Positions 15,247 to 25,118 of a stretch of 64,000 bases of DNA are shown piece after piece. The position numbers were made by a program, and so were the translations under genes. The notes under the pieces were generated by a model. The model did no database searches. It worked only from the letters and a program-made list of their open reading frames with translations, and had not been told where the DNA came from. Source of the stretch: Dehalococcoidia bacterium (GTDB taxonomy: Bacteria; Chloroflexota; Dehalococcoidia; DSTF01; JACRBR01). Position 1 is the stretch's first letter. The number at the start of each line of letters is the position of its first letter. The stretch spans positions 62,001-126,000 of the forward strand of contig JADMII010000007.1 in the NCBI GenBank assembly GCA_015478665.1. Direction: 5' to 3'.

Positions 15247-15855
15247 CTAGCCGATCTCCGCGACACCCACCAGCGCGCGCGCCAGCTCGTCGCGGGCGAC
15301 GGCGCCCTCGCGGAGGATGCGAACGGTTCGCTCGCCGCTGCAGTCGACGACGGTGGAGGCGACGCCGGTCGCCGGCAGCGGCGCATCGACGATCAGGTCG
15401 ACGTCGTCGCCGAGCTGCGCACGCGCGTCAGCTGCGCTATGCGTCTCCGGCCGGCCGTGGCGGTTGGCGCTGGTGCCGGTGAGCGGACCAAGCTCCGCCG
15501 CCAGCTCGCGCAGCACCGGGTCGGCCGGCGCACGCACCCCGACCGTCGCACCGGCGGCGGCGAGCGTGCGGAACGACGGCCGGCGCGGCAGTACGAGCGT
15601 CAGCGCTCCCGGCCAGAAACGGGCGGCGAGCACACGCGCCGGCGTCGTCAGCTCGACGATCAGCGCTGCCTGGTCGATGCCGGCGACGAAGAGAGGCAGC
15701 GCCTGGCCGGCAGGACGCCGCTTTATGTCGAGCAGACGCTGCACCGCCCCGTCGTCGGCGGCGCGGGCGCAGAGCCCGTACACCGTGTCCGTCGGCAGGG
15801 CGACGACGCCGCCCTCGCGCAGGACATCGAGGGCGTCGCGATACTGATCCTTCAG
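15247..15855 (-). CDS. Sua5/YciO/YrdC family threonylcarbamoyl-AMP synthase, non-canonical start
   Basis: This family makes threonylcarbamoyl-AMP from threonine, bicarbonate and ATP for t6A37 of tRNA. The signature VVALPTDTVYGLCARA is encoded at about 15765-15812, followed by KRRPAGQALPLFV and GPLTGTSANRHGRPE. The only ATG/GTG/TTG in frame (GTG 15783) lies inside the PTDTVYG motif and would delete it. Upstream the frame stays open to a TGA near 15935 with no usual start codon. CTG 15855 gives LKDQYRDALDVLREGGVVA, the normal N-terminal length. So either CTG initiates or an indel hides the start. A DUF/HypF-like role is less likely. Confidence 0.8.
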   Translation of the reverse strand: MKDQYRDALDVLREGGVVALPTDTVYGLCARAADDGAVQRLLDIKRRPAGQALPLFVAGIDQAALIVELTTPARVLAARFWPGALTLVLPRRPSFRTLAAAGATVGVRAPADPVLRELAAELGPLTGTSANRHGRPETHSAADARAQLGDDVDLIVDAPLPATGVASTVVDCSGERTVRILREGAVARDELARALVGVAEIG

Positions 15856-16132
15856 GCTATGCGTCGTCTCCGTCCTCGCCGTATCTGATTTCGCCCTCGC
15901 CTCGTCCTGGTAGTACTGACCGAATCCGAGGCGATCAGTCCTTCTTCAGATTCGTCCACCCGCGCATCGGCTCCACGATCACGGCGCTTCGCCAGGAGGG
16001 CCGACGTGTACCGCCAGTCTCAAGCTCTTTGACAGCGTAGATGCCGCGCGCGGCCGTAGTCTCAAGTCCGCTCGGCCTGCCCATATGACCAAAGCCCCCC
16101 GCTTAAACGCTTATGTCGATGAGCAGAAGATG
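15856..16132. other. Intergenic region before guaA
   Basis: No gene is seen. It separates the minus-strand Sua5-like gene from the guaA promoter and carries no convincing hairpin terminator. Confidence 0.5.
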
Positions 16133-16162
16133 TTGACCCGGCGAGGCCAGGCTGGCTACACT
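16133..16162 (+). promoter_or_regulatory. guaA promoter
   Basis: TTGACC (16133-16138), an 18-bp spacer and TACACT (16157-16162), predicting a start near 16169 and a leader of about 30 nt before ATG 16199. It probably drives the purine cluster. Confidence 0.7.
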
Positions 16163-16198
16163 TGAACCACCGCACTCCAGATTCCCACAGGATAGCCG

Positions 16199-17803
16199 AT
16201 GCCTGAGCCGTCCACCTCCCACAGGACCGACAGCAGCGAGGGCCGCCGCGCCGCCACGGCCCTGCCGGCCACTCCCGAAGCTGTCGTCGTCATCGACTTC
16301 GGGTCGCAGTACTCGATGCTCATCGCCCGCCGCGTCCGGGAGTGCCGCGTCTACTGCGAGCTCGTGCCGCACACGGCGACCTGGGACGACGTGCGGGCGC
16401 TGCGGCCGCGCGGCGTCGTGCTGTCCGGCGGCCCGGCGAGCGTCTACGACGCCGGCGCGCCGACGATCCCGGCCTGGGTGTTCGAGCAGCAGCTGCCGGT
16501 GCTCGGCATCTGCTACGGCATGCATCTGCTGGCGCACCAGCTCGGCGGCACGGTCTCGCCGGCGACGGAGCGCGAGTACGGTAGCGCGACGATCGCGCAC
16601 GACGCCGCGACGGCGCTCTTCGCCGACCTGCCGGCGTCGCTGCCGGTATGGATGTCGCACGGCGACCACGTCGTCGAGCTGCCGGCGGGGTTCCGGGCGG
16701 TCGCGTCATCGGACAACGCGCCCGTCGCCGCCATGGCGAACGACGCCGGCATCGTCGGCATCCAGTTTCATCCGGAGGTCGTGCACACGCCGCAGGGCAC
16801 ACGGATCATCGAGAACTTCCTGTACCGCCTCTGCGGCTGCAACGGCGACTGGACCGCCGGCAACTTCGTCGTCGACGCGGTCGAGCGTATCCGCGCCCAG
16901 GTCGGCGACGGCCGGGTGATCTGCGCGCTGTCCGGCGGCGTCGACTCCGCCGTCGCGGCGGCGCTCGTGCATCGCGCGGTCGGCGACCAGCTCACCTGCA
17001 TCTTCGTCGACAACGGGCTGATGCGACGGCAGGAGCCGCAGCGCGTCGTCGCGACGTTCGGCCGGCATATGCGGATGGACCTCGTCCACGCCGACGCGGC
17101 CGACCGCTTCCTCGCGAACCTGGCCGGCATCATCGACCCGGAGGAGAAGCGTCGCGTGGTCGGTGAGACGTTCATTCGCGTCTTCGAGGCGGAGGCCGAC
17201 AAGATCGGCGCAGTCGACTTCATCGTGCAGGGGACGACGTATCCCGACGTCATCGAAAGCGCGCCCGGCGCCGGCGCCGCGGTGAAGATCAAGTCGCACC
17301 ACAACGTCGGCGGGCTGCCGAAGGAGCTGACGTTCGAGCTGGTGGAGCCGCTCCGCTTCCTGTTCAAGGACGAGGTCCGGCAGGTCGGCGCGGCGCTCGG
17401 CCTGCCGGACGAGATGGTGTACCGGCAGCCGTTCCCCGGCCCCGGGCTGGCGATCCGGATCATCGGCGAGGTGACGAACGAGCGGGTGGCCGTGCTGCAG
17501 GCGGCCGACTGGATCGTGATGGACGAGGTGAAGAAGGCGGGGCTGTACTACGACCTCTGGCAGTCGTTCGCAGTGCTCACGGACACGCGCTCCGTCGGCG
17601 TCATGGGCGACTATCGCACGTACGGTCACGTCGTCGCGCTGCGCGCGGTGAACGCGGAGGACGCGATGACGGCCGACTGGGCGCGGCTCCCCTACGACGT
17701 GCTGGCGCGGATCAGCAGCCGCATCGTGAATGAGGTTCCGGGCGTCAACCGCGTCGTCTACGACATCACGTCGAAGCCTCCGGGGACGATCGAATGGGAG
17801 TAG
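16199..17803 (+). CDS. guaA: GMP synthase (glutamine-hydrolysing)
   Basis: Converts XMP to GMP using glutamine and ATP. The class I amidotransferase domain (residues 25-215) shows [17 protein letters not shown], the nucleophile Cys in [14 protein letters not shown] and the catalytic His/Glu in QFHPEVVH. The ATP-pyrophosphatase P-loop is [19 protein letters not shown]. The C-terminal dimerisation domain ends [14 protein letters not shown], the conserved GuaA terminus. At 534 aa it is full length, with an N-terminal extension of about 25 polar residues. AGGAT lies before ATG 16199. purD follows after 186 nt. Confidence 0.97.
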   Translation: MPEPSTSHRTDSSEGRRAATALPATPEAVVVIDFGSQYSMLIARRVRECRVYCELVPHTATWDDVRALRPRGVVLSGGPASVYDAGAPTIPAWVFEQQLPVLGICYGMHLLAHQLGGTVSPATEREYGSATIAHDAATALFADLPASLPVWMSHGDHVVELPAGFRAVASSDNAPVAAMANDAGIVGIQFHPEVVHTPQGTRIIENFLYRLCGCNGDWTAGNFVVDAVERIRAQVGDGRVICALSGGVDSAVAAALVHRAVGDQLTCIFVDNGLMRRQEPQRVVATFGRHMRMDLVHADAADRFLANLAGIIDPEEKRRVVGETFIRVFEAEADKIGAVDFIVQGTTYPDVIESAPGAGAAVKIKSHHNVGGLPKELTFELVEPLRFLFKDEVRQVGAALGLPDEMVYRQPFPGPGLAIRIIGEVTNERVAVLQAADWIVMDEVKKAGLYYDLWQSFAVLTDTRSVGVMGDYRTYGHVVALRAVNAEDAMTADWARLPYDVLARISSRIVNEVPGVNRVVYDITSKPPGTIEWE

Positions 17804-17989
17804 CGTCGCCGCTCGATACTGTATGCGCACTGAGACAACAGCCGGGCGGCTGCCAGGAGGCTGGGGTCTGGCGGCTGGATCTCCCCTTGATCCGGCCTCC
17901 AGCGTTCGGCGTCCAGTAGTGATGTACAGCACCGCAGGAGAGCGCCGGCCGGCGCGCGGCGAAGACCGGATCGGAGGAGGCGCCATCTC

Positions 17990-19300
17990 GTGAACGTGTT
18001 GGTGATCGGCTCCGGCGCACGCGAGCACGCGATCGCCTGGAAGCTGCGCCAGTCGCCGCGGCTGTCGGCGTTGTACGCTGCGCCGGGGAACGCCGGCATC
18101 GCCGCCCTCGCGGAGACCGCGCCGGTGGCCGTGCCGAGGGCTGATGCGGCGCCAGACGTCATCGACGGCTACGCCGCGGGTATCGTCGAGTTCGCACGCC
18201 GGCACGCGGTCGAGCTCGTCGTCGTGGCGCCGGAGGACCCGCTCGCCTTCGGGCTCGCCGACCGGCTGCATGCGGCGGGCGTCCGCGCCTTCGGGCCGAT
18301 GCAGGCGGCCGCGCGCATCGAATCGTCTAAGGGGTTCGCGAAGGACGTGATGGAGCGCTACGGCGTGCCGATGAGCGCGTCGGCGCGGTTCGACGACTTC
18401 GCGTCGGCGCGCGCGTACGTCGAGTCGCGCCGCGGCAACGTCGTGGTGAAGGCGGATGGGCTGGCGGCGGGCAAGGGCGCCATCGTCACGGCGTCGCACG
18501 CCGCGGCGGTGGATGCGCTCCACCAGCTGATGGTCGACGGCGCGCTCGGGCTCGCCGGCCGCTCGGTCGTCGTCGAGGACCGGCTCGCCGGGCGCGAAGT
18601 GAGCGCGCACGCGTTCAGCGACGGCCGCAGCGTCGCGCACATGCCGTTCGCCTGCGACCACAAGGCCATCTTCGACGACGACCAGGGGCCGAACACCGGC
18701 GGCATGGGCGCCTACAGCCCCGTCGCCTGGCTCACGGACGACGACGCCGATCGCATCCGGCGCGATGTCACAGAACACACGGTCGCGGCGTTGGCGGCGG
18801 AAGGTGCGCCGTTTCGCGGCGTGCTCTATCCCGGGCTCTTCGTCACCGAAGACGGGCCGCGCGTCATCGAGTTCAACTGTCGCTTCGGGGACCCCGAGGC
18901 CGAGGTGCTGCTGCCGCGGCTCGAGAGCGACCTGCTCGAGCTCATGCTGGCCTGCGCCGACGGCCGGCTCGCCGGCGTCGATGTGCGCTGGCGCGACGAC
19001 GCGGCGGTGACGGTGATGCTTGCGTCCGGCGGCTATCCCGGCGCCTACGAGACGGACAAGGTGATCTACGGGCTCGGAGACGTGGACAGCGACGTGCTCG
19101 TGTTCCATGCCGGCACGAACTTCGACGGCCGCGGACGCGTCGTCAGCAACGGCGGCCGCGTGCTCGCCGTCACGGCGCTGGCAGCGACGGCCGCCGAGGC
19201 GCGCGCGAAGGTGTACCGCAACGTCGAGCGCATCGGATTCGCAGGCATGCACTACCGGCGCGACATCGGGGCGAAGTCGGCGATGGCGGCGAGCGCATGA
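17990..19300 (+). CDS. purD: Phosphoribosylamine-glycine ligase (GAR synthetase)
   Basis: Second step of de novo purine synthesis: phosphoribosylamine + glycine + ATP to GAR. The N-terminus [19 protein letters not shown], the ATP-grasp segment [15 protein letters not shown] and [12 protein letters not shown], and the metal-binding [19 protein letters not shown] are all family signatures. 436 aa, normal length. GTG 17990 has GGAGGAGG at 17973-17980. The stop overlaps purK by ATGA, so translation is coupled. Confidence 0.97.
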   Translation: MNVLVIGSGAREHAIAWKLRQSPRLSALYAAPGNAGIAALAETAPVAVPRADAAPDVIDGYAAGIVEFARRHAVELVVVAPEDPLAFGLADRLHAAGVRAFGPMQAAARIESSKGFAKDVMERYGVPMSASARFDDFASARAYVESRRGNVVVKADGLAAGKGAIVTASHAAAVDALHQLMVDGALGLAGRSVVVEDRLAGREVSAHAFSDGRSVAHMPFACDHKAIFDDDQGPNTGGMGAYSPVAWLTDDDADRIRRDVTEHTVAALAAEGAPFRGVLYPGLFVTEDGPRVIEFNCRFGDPEAEVLLPRLESDLLELMLACADGRLAGVDVRWRDDAAVTVMLASGGYPGAYETDKVIYGLGDVDSDVLVFHAGTNFDGRGRVVSNGGRVLAVTALAATAAEARAKVYRNVERIGFAGMHYRRDIGAKSAMAASA

Positions 19301-20442
19301 GCGTACCCATTGTCGGCATCGTGGGGGCGGGACAACTGGCGCGCATGCTGTACCAGGCAGCCATCCCGCTGGCGATCCCGATCCGGCTCCTCGCCGCAAG
19401 CGAAACGGACAGCGCGGCGCGTGTCGCGCACGATGCGGCGACCGGCGCGCCGGACTCCATCGAAGCGCTGCGAGGATTCGCGGCGACGTGCGACGTGGTC
19501 ACGTTCGAGACGGAGCTCGTCGAACCGGATCAGCTGCACGCGCTCGAGGCTGCGGGCGTGGTGCTTCGACCGAGCGCCGCGACGCTCACCGTGGCCGTCG
19601 ACAAGCGCGAGCAACGGGCGGCGATGCGGCGCGTGGGCGCCCCGGTGCCGCTGCACCAGGAGGCACGTACGATGCGCGCCGTCACGGAATTCGCTGCATC
19701 GTCCGGGTGGCCGGTCGTGCTCAAGACGACGCGCGGCGGCTACGACGGACGTGGCGTGTGGATCGTCGGCGACGAGGACGAGGCGCGGGCGGTGGTGGAG
19801 GGACTGACGGGGCGCCCGTTGCTCGTCGAGGAATACTGCGACATCGATGCCGAGTTCGCCGTGCAGGTGGCACGGCGGCCCGGTGGCGAGATGGTCATCT
19901 ATCCGGCGGTCGATACAGTCCAGCGTGACGGCGTGTTCCGCGAAAGCCTGGCGCCGTCGTCGCTCGATGCGAGCCGCACATCTCATGCGGCTCGCATCGC
20001 GACGGCGATCGCGAGCGAGATCGATTGCGTAGGCATGATGGCCGTCGAGTTTTTCGTCGCCGGCGGCCGGCTGCTGACGAACGAGCTGGCGGTGCGGCCC
20101 CACAACACCGCGCACTACACCATCGAGGGATGCGTAACGTCGCAGTTCGAGAACCATCTGCGGGCTGTCTGCGACCTGCCTCTCGGCTCCACCGCCCTGA
20201 CCGCGCCGGCCGTTGCCACAGTCAATGTCATCGGCCCGGACGACGGGAGCGACCCGGCCACGAGTCTCGCAGGCATGCTGGGCGTCGAAAGCGCGCACGT
20301 GCACCTCTACGGGAAGGCCGCGCGCCCCGGGCGCAAGCTGGGCCACGTGACGGTCTGCGCGGACAGCGGGGACGAGGCGATGGCGCGCGCGCGCTCGGCA
20401 GCGGAGAGGGTCGCCACGGGCGCTCGCGGCGGCGGCCGATGA
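19297..20442 (+). CDS. purK: N5-carboxyaminoimidazole ribonucleotide synthase
   Basis: ATP-grasp enzyme converting AIR, bicarbonate and ATP to N5-CAIR, the substrate of PurE encoded next. Family hallmarks: [19 protein letters not shown] at the N-terminus, [45 protein letters not shown], and [17 protein letters not shown] with SQFENHLRA near the C-terminus. 381 aa. It overlaps purD upstream and purE downstream by ATGA. Confidence 0.97.
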   Translation: MSVPIVGIVGAGQLARMLYQAAIPLAIPIRLLAASETDSAARVAHDAATGAPDSIEALRGFAATCDVVTFETELVEPDQLHALEAAGVVLRPSAATLTVAVDKREQRAAMRRVGAPVPLHQEARTMRAVTEFAASSGWPVVLKTTRGGYDGRGVWIVGDEDEARAVVEGLTGRPLLVEEYCDIDAEFAVQVARRPGGEMVIYPAVDTVQRDGVFRESLAPSSLDASRTSHAARIATAIASEIDCVGMMAVEFFVAGGRLLTNELAVRPHNTAHYTIEGCVTSQFENHLRAVCDLPLGSTALTAPAVATVNVIGPDDGSDPATSLAGMLGVESAHVHLYGKAARPGRKLGHVTVCADSGDEAMARARSAAERVATGARGGGR

Positions 20443-20945
20443 GCCCGTCACGCGGCGCAGCGAAGCCGCTCGTCGGCATCATCATGGGAAGCGACTCCGA
20501 CCTGTCGGTCATGCAGGCTGCGGCCGATATCCTGGCCGAGTTCGGGGTGCCGGCAGAAATCCGCGTCATCTCCGCGCACCGCACGCCGTCCGAGATGCTC
20601 GACTATGCCCGAACCGGCGCAAAACGTGGCCTGCGGGTGATCATCGCCGGCGCCGGCGGTGCGGCGCACTTGCCCGGCATGGTGGCTTCCGCGACGACGC
20701 TGCCGGTGATCGGCGTGCCCGTGCCGCTGCAGCACCTCTCGGGGCTGGACTCGCTGCTGTCGATGGTGCAGATGCCCGCCGGCATCCCGGTCGCCACGAT
20801 GTCGATCGGCGGCGCGCGCAACGCCGGCATCCTCGCGGCGCGGATCCTGGCGCTCGGTGACCGCGCGCTCGCGAGAAAGCTCGATGCGTACGCACGACGC
20901 TTGTCGGATGAAACGCACGCGAAGGACGCGGGGCTGGCGAGGTGA
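20439..20945 (+). CDS. purE: N5-carboxyaminoimidazole ribonucleotide mutase
   Basis: Class I PurE that isomerises N5-CAIR to CAIR. The conserved [47 protein letters not shown] and [20 protein letters not shown] are all present, including the catalytic His in SAHRTP. ATG 20439 is inside the purK stop (ATGA). 168 aa. Having both purK and class I purE indicates the two-step bacterial route. Confidence 0.97.
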   Translation: MSPSRGAAKPLVGIIMGSDSDLSVMQAAADILAEFGVPAEIRVISAHRTPSEMLDYARTGAKRGLRVIIAGAGGAAHLPGMVASATTLPVIGVPVPLQHLSGLDSLLSMVQMPAGIPVATMSIGGARNAGILAARILALGDRALARKLDAYARRLSDETHAKDAGLAR

Positions 20946-20993
20946 GCAGGCTGCGCCGCGTGACGGTGCGCGGCGTACCCGAGGGCTACCGGC

Positions 20994-21137
20994 ATGATGC
21001 TGGCAACGAACGACGATCGAAGCTGGAAGACCAACCGGAGGGCCGAAGGCGGCGTTCATCCCCCGTGTTCGATCGCGGACGTACTGCCCGACGGCACGCC
21101 TGTGTGGGACTTCGACGAGAACGCGCCGGAGGCGTAG
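20994..21137 (+). CDS. Small ORF (47 aa) in the purine operon
   Basis: ATG 20994 is preceded by GAGGG at 20981-20985 (8-nt spacing), and the frame closes at TAG 21135-21137, 1 nt before the purB start. The product begins MMLATNDDRSWKTNRRA and ends PDGTPVWDFDENAPEA, with an acidic, proline-containing tail. It fills the otherwise unexplained purE-purB gap. Composition, ribosome site and tight spacing argue that it is real. Another frame through the gap bridges both neighbours by GTGA overlaps, but is arginine-rich and looks like a shadow. Function unknown. Confidence 0.55.
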   Translation: MMLATNDDRSWKTNRRAEGGVHPPCSIADVLPDGTPVWDFDENAPEA

Positions 21138-21138
21138 C

Positions 21139-22431
21139 GTGATCGAGCGATACACGCGCCCGGAGATGGGCGCCATCTGGACCGACGAAGGCAAGTACGA
21201 CCGCTGGCTGCAGGTCGAGGTGGCCGTCGTCGACGCCTGGGCGGAGGCTGGCCGCGTGCCGCCGGAGGATGCCGGGAGGGTGCGGCGCGCGCGCTACGAC
21301 ATCGGCGACCTCAACCGCTACCAGGCGGAGACCCACCACGAGGTGACGGCATTCCTGCGCTCCGTCAGCGACAGCCTCGGCCCCGAGGGCCGCTGGGTGC
21401 ACTTGGGACTGACCTCGTCGGACGTCTGGGACACGGCGACGGCGCTGCAGCTGCGTGACTCCGCCGAGATCCTCGAACGCGACCTCGCGGAGCTGCTCGA
21501 GGTCGTCGGGCGGCGCGCGGTCGAGTTCAAAGACACGCTCACCATCGGCCGCTCGCACGGCGTGCACGCGGAACCGACGACATTCGGGCTGAAGCTCGCG
21601 GGCTGGGTGGCGGAGATGCGACGCGACCAGCGACGGCTCGCCGAGGCCAAAGCCGAAGTCGCCGTCGGCGCCATCAGCGGCGCCGTCGGCACCCACGCGA
21701 CGGTGCCGCCGGAGATCGAAGAGCGCGTCTGCGCGCGGCTCGGGCTCGGCGTCGAGCCGATCAGCACGCAGGTCATCGGCCGCGACCGGCACGCGGCGTT
21801 CGTGCAGACGCTGGCGGTGATTGGGGCCTCGCTCGAACGCTTCGCGCTGGAGCTGCGGCACCTGCAGCGGACCGAGGTGCTCGAGGCGGAGGAGCCGTTC
21901 AGCGAAGGGCAGACCGGTTCCAGCGCGATGCCGCACAAGCGCAACCCGGAGTTGAGCGAGCGCGTGTGCGGCCTGGCGCGCGTGCTGCGCGGCAACGCCG
22001 TCGTCGCGACGGAGAACGTGGCGCTCTGGCACGAGCGCGACATCTCGCACTCATCCGCCGAACGGATCATCTTGCCCGACTGCTGCGTCCTGCTCGACTA
22101 CATGCTGTCGCTGTTCACCGGGGTCATGCGCGGGCTGCAGGTGTACCCGGAGAACATGCGCCAGAACCTCGAGCTCACCCAGGGGCTGGTGTTCTCGCAG
22201 CGGGTGCTGCTGGCGCTGATCGATGCCGGCATGTCGCGGCAGGACGCGTACAACATCGTGCAGTCGAACGCCATGCGGGCATGGAAGGAACGCGTCCCGT
22301 TCCGCTCGCTCCTCGAAGCGGACGCCAGCGTGACTTCGCGGCTCGACGCATCGACGCTGGAGGCGATCTTCGACTACGGCTACTACACGCGGCACGTCGA
22401 CGACGGCTTCCGCCGGCTCGGGCTGTCATGA
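21139..22431 (+). CDS. purB: Adenylosuccinate lyase
   Basis: Fumarase/aspartase superfamily enzyme acting twice in purine synthesis (SAICAR to AICAR, and adenylosuccinate to AMP). TSSDVWDTATALQLRDSA and GRSHGVHAEPTTFGLKLAGW hold catalytic histidines. The superfamily signature is GSSAMPHKRNPELSERV, with the flexible-loop serine. 430 aa. Start GTG 21139 lies directly after the small ORF stop. The stop overlaps the following membrane-protein gene by ATGA. Confidence 0.97.
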   Translation: MIERYTRPEMGAIWTDEGKYDRWLQVEVAVVDAWAEAGRVPPEDAGRVRRARYDIGDLNRYQAETHHEVTAFLRSVSDSLGPEGRWVHLGLTSSDVWDTATALQLRDSAEILERDLAELLEVVGRRAVEFKDTLTIGRSHGVHAEPTTFGLKLAGWVAEMRRDQRRLAEAKAEVAVGAISGAVGTHATVPPEIEERVCARLGLGVEPISTQVIGRDRHAAFVQTLAVIGASLERFALELRHLQRTEVLEAEEPFSEGQTGSSAMPHKRNPELSERVCGLARVLRGNAVVATENVALWHERDISHSSAERIILPDCCVLLDYMLSLFTGVMRGLQVYPENMRQNLELTQGLVFSQRVLLALIDAGMSRQDAYNIVQSNAMRAWKERVPFRSLLEADASVTSRLDASTLEAIFDYGYYTRHVDDGFRRLGLS

Positions 22432-23246
22432 AGCCAGCCGATCTGCGCGGGAAGCAGGACGTAGGCTCGATCGTCGGGCTGGCGTACCAGATCTACGCGC
22501 AGAACTTCCTGACGCTGTTCGCGATCGCCCTGATCGTGGCGCCGGTCGAGCTGCTGACCGGCGTCCTCCAGGCGCGCTTCACGTCGCCACCCGCACAGCA
22601 GGCGATCTCGCTGCTGACGGTGCCCGGCGCGCTGCTGACGCTGCTGGCGACGGCGGCGCTCATCGCCGCGCTGCACGAGTTCACCGCCGGCACGAAGCCC
22701 GCGTTTTCGCGCGCGCTCGATGTCGCGTTCCAGCGCTTCGGCACGATGCTCTCGACGCTGCTGCTGGCAGCGGCTCTCGCCGTCGCCGCGCTGCTCGCCG
22801 TGCCGTTCCTGACGCTCTGGTGGCTCAGGCATCCCCGAGCCAGCATCGATGGCGAGCGCAACTGGTGGCTGGCGCTGATACCCGGGGCGCTGACGTTGTA
22901 CCTGCTCGTTCGCTGGGCGGTCCAGCAGCAAGCGGTGATCATCGAAGGGCGCGCGAACTGGAGCGCGCTGGACAGCAGCGCCGCCGCCGTGCGCGGCTGG
23001 TGGTGGCGGACGCTCGGCATCATCATCGTCATCGGCCTCATCCAGGCGGGGCCGCTGCTGCTGTCGCAGGCGGCGAAGGCGGGGCCGCCGATCATCGCCG
23101 GCGGCGTGACGAGCATCGTCTCCGCGCTCGTGCTACCATTCGCTGTGAGCGCCCACACCCTTCTCTACTACGATCTGAAAGCGAGGCAGCATGACGCCGT
23201 CAGTGCTGATCGACTCACCCCTGCCGAACCGGACCTACCGGGGTAA
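22428..23246 (+). CDS. Polytopic membrane protein within the purine operon
   Basis: A 272-aa protein with about six hydrophobic segments (for example LLTVPGALLTLLATAALIAAL, about residues 63-83, and LGIIIVIGLIQAGPLLLS near 205). It resembles DUF975 or glycerophosphodiesterase-membrane-domain families, and I assign no activity. ATG 22428 overlaps the purB stop by ATGA, indicating coupling. The frame runs 56 nt into purC, so the last 18 residues are encoded in purC's first codons on the same strand, an unusually long overlap. Why a membrane protein sits here is unclear; nucleobase transport would be guesswork. Confidence 0.65.
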   Translation: MKPADLRGKQDVGSIVGLAYQIYAQNFLTLFAIALIVAPVELLTGVLQARFTSPPAQQAISLLTVPGALLTLLATAALIAALHEFTAGTKPAFSRALDVAFQRFGTMLSTLLLAAALAVAALLAVPFLTLWWLRHPRASIDGERNWWLALIPGALTLYLLVRWAVQQQAVIIEGRANWSALDSSAAAVRGWWWRTLGIIIVIGLIQAGPLLLSQAAKAGPPIIAGGVTSIVSALVLPFAVSAHTLLYYDLKARQHDAVSADRLTPAEPDLPG

Positions 23247-24084
23247 GGTCCGCGACACCTACGACCTCGGCGACGGCCGCATGCTGATCGTCGCCATGGA
23301 TCGCATCTCTGCCTTCGATGTCGTGCTGCCGACGGGCATCCCCGACAAGGGGAAGGTGCTGAGCCAGATGTCCGCGTGGTGGTTCGAGCACACGGAGGAC
23401 GTCGTGCCGAACCACTTCATCCGCATCGCCGATGGCACGCCGGCCGACGATCTGCCCTTCGCATTGCCGCGCGAGCTCGCTGGCCGCTCGACGACCGCGA
23501 AGAAGGCCGAGCGCATCGACGTCGAGTGCATCGTCCGCGGCTACCTTGCAGGCAGCGCGTGGGCCGAGTACCGGCAATACGGCACGGTCAACGGCGTGCG
23601 CATGGAGAAGGGGATGGTCGAAAGCGAGCAGCTCATCGAGCCGATGTTCACGCCGACAACCAAGGCCGAAGCGGGGCATGACGAGCCGATGACACTCTCG
23701 GACCTGATCCAGGAGGTGGGGCCGGAGCAGGCGCAGGTGCTGAAGCTGCGCAGCCTCGCCCTGTACAACTTCGCAGCCGCCTACGCACGCGAGCGCGGCA
23801 TCATCATTGCCGACACGAAGTTCGAGTTCGGCCGCCACGAGGGCGAGCTTATCGTCATCGACGAGATGCTGACGCCGGATTCGAGCCGCTTCTGGGATCT
23901 CGCCGACTACAAGGCCGGACAGCCGCAGGCGAGCTTCGACAAGCAGTACGTGCGCGACTGGCTAAGCGCTACCGGATGGGACAAGGAGCCGCCGGCGCCG
24001 CAACTGCCGGCCGACGTCGTCGAGGGGACGGCGGCCCGCTACGCCGAGGCGTACCGCCGCCTTACCGGGGAGGAGGTCCGATGA
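23191..24084 (+). CDS. purC: Phosphoribosylaminoimidazole-succinocarboxamide synthase
   Basis: SAICAR synthetase joining CAIR and aspartate with ATP. Diagnostic stretches: YRGKVRDTYDLGDGRMLIVA, DRISAFDVVLPTGIPDKGKV, ECIVRGYLAGSAWAEY, IADTKFEFGRHEGELIVIDE and LTPDSSRFWD. 297 aa, the longer yeast/actinobacterial-like form with the extended C-terminus QYVRDWLSATGWDK. GAGG precedes ATG 23191. Substrate and product link it to purE and purB in the same operon. Confidence 0.97.
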   Translation: MTPSVLIDSPLPNRTYRGKVRDTYDLGDGRMLIVAMDRISAFDVVLPTGIPDKGKVLSQMSAWWFEHTEDVVPNHFIRIADGTPADDLPFALPRELAGRSTTAKKAERIDVECIVRGYLAGSAWAEYRQYGTVNGVRMEKGMVESEQLIEPMFTPTTKAEAGHDEPMTLSDLIQEVGPEQAQVLKLRSLALYNFAAAYARERGIIIADTKFEFGRHEGELIVIDEMLTPDSSRFWDLADYKAGQPQASFDKQYVRDWLSATGWDKEPPAPQLPADVVEGTAARYAEAYRRLTGEEVR

Positions 24085-24149
24085 CGAGCGGCGGCTGGCA
24101 TACGCCGGCGCACGACACGACCTGGCTTCCTCATCCCGCGCGAGGTTAG
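24081..24149 (+). CDS. Possible 22-aa ORF overlapping the purC stop
   Basis: ATG 24081 overlaps the purC TGA (ATGA), and the frame reads MTSGGWHTPAHDTTWLPHPA before TAG 24147-24149. Only the coupled start supports it. It could equally be non-coding leader of the next gene. Confidence 0.2.
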   Translation: MTSGGWHTPAHDTTWLPHPARG

Positions 24150-24152
24150 CTG

Positions 24153-24434
24153 TTGGATGTTCGATCCTGGCGGCGTCGCTTCGTGTCCGAACGCGGGCAT
24201 GCCGGCTCGACGCTGTCGGGGCTCGCAGCGGTTATAGCGACGATCGTCACCGCAGTGGCGATCGGCGGCGGCTGGACGGCGCTTGAGATCGCCGGTGTCA
24301 TCCTCTTCGGGCTGGCGCTGCTCGGCGCCACGCAGGTGCCGCATCTCTGGCTGCGCAAGGTCTACCGGCGCCTCGACCGCATCACCGACGAGAGCGACCC
24401 GGATCGCCACGAGGAGTTCCGCATCGAGGTGTAA
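24153..24434 (+). CDS. Small membrane protein (93 aa)
   Basis: TTG 24153 with GAGG at 24142-24145. The product has a basic N-terminus (RSWRRRFVSERG), two hydrophobic helices (SGLAAVIATIVTAVAIGG and IAGVILFGLALLGATQV) and a charged tail rich in Asp, Glu and Arg (RRLDRITDESDPDRHEEF). It is probably the last gene of the purine transcription unit. I do not recognise the family. Confidence 0.6.
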   Translation: MDVRSWRRRFVSERGHAGSTLSGLAAVIATIVTAVAIGGGWTALEIAGVILFGLALLGATQVPHLWLRKVYRRLDRITDESDPDRHEEFRIEV

Positions 24435-24632
24435 GCGCGCGCCTGCCGATCGGAGGCGCCCTCGGCGCGCCGGTACGTCGCCGATGGAGCCGGCTCGCGC
24501 AGTCGTCAGGCCGTCAGGTTGCGCTGACGGCGGTGAGCATTCGGTGAAAGGCGAACGGGGCGATCAGCCGAGCGTGGCGCGTGGCGCGGCGACGTGACTG
24601 CACACGCATGAGCGTGCGCCTGGAGTGAGGCG

Positions 24633-25118
24633 ATGAGCACGATCGAGGCGCGGCTGGCAGAGATGGGGCTGGTGCTGCCGCCGGAGTTGCGCGCGCCCGA
24701 TGGCTCGGCGTTGCCGTTCCGCTTCGTGCGCGTCACCGGCGAGCGCGCGCTGATCTCCGGGCACGGCCCGCAGGACACCGACGGCTCGGTGGCGCGGCCG
24801 CTCGGCAAGCTGGGACGCGACCTCACCGTCGAACAGGGGTACGGAGCGGCGCGGCTGACGGCGCTCGCCATCCTCGGCAGCTTGCAGCGCGCCCTCGGTG
24901 ACCTCGACCGCATCGTCGCCTGGACCCGCCTGTTCGGGATGGTGAACTCAGCGCCGGGCTTCAGTCAGCAGCCGAGCGTGATCAACGGCTGTTCGGACCT
25001 GATCCTTGAGCTGTACGGTGCGGACGCCGGCGCGCACGCACGCAGCGCGGTCGGCATGGCGGAGCTGCCGTTCAACATTCCAGTGGAGATCGAGGGCGAG
25101 GTACAGATCCGCCCGTAG
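24633..25118 (+). CDS. RidA/YjgF-family protein
   Basis: A RidA-fold protein of 161 aa, larger than classical RidA (about 130) and closer to the YjgH/UK114-like or endoribonuclease L-PSP subgroup. Typical segments: RALISGHGPQDTDGSVARPL, GAARLTALAILGSLQRALGD and DRIVAWTRLFGMVNSAPGF, then GAHARSAVGMAELPFNIPVE. The last contains the RSAVG motif, whose Arg contacts the carboxylate of imine/enamine substrates in RidA. It may detoxify reactive enamines. GGAGTGAGG precedes ATG 24633. Confidence 0.85.
   Translation: MSTIEARLAEMGLVLPPELRAPDGSALPFRFVRVTGERALISGHGPQDTDGSVARPLGKLGRDLTVEQGYGAARLTALAILGSLQRALGDLDRIVAWTRLFGMVNSAPGFSQQPSVINGCSDLILELYGADAGAHARSAVGMAELPFNIPVEIEGEVQIRP

Noticed and set aside
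16706-19399. An 897-codon open frame antisense to guaA and purD
   Set aside because: Arg/His/Asp-rich translation without domains, fully antisense to two certain enzymes; a GC-rich shadow frame.
24135-24170. GAGGTTAGCTGTTGG looked like the 3' end of a second ydaO-type riboswitch on the minus strand
   Set aside because: The other aptamer blocks (GGGGGAACC, GGGGTG) are absent, and GAGG is well explained as the ribosome site of the TTG-start membrane protein at 24153.
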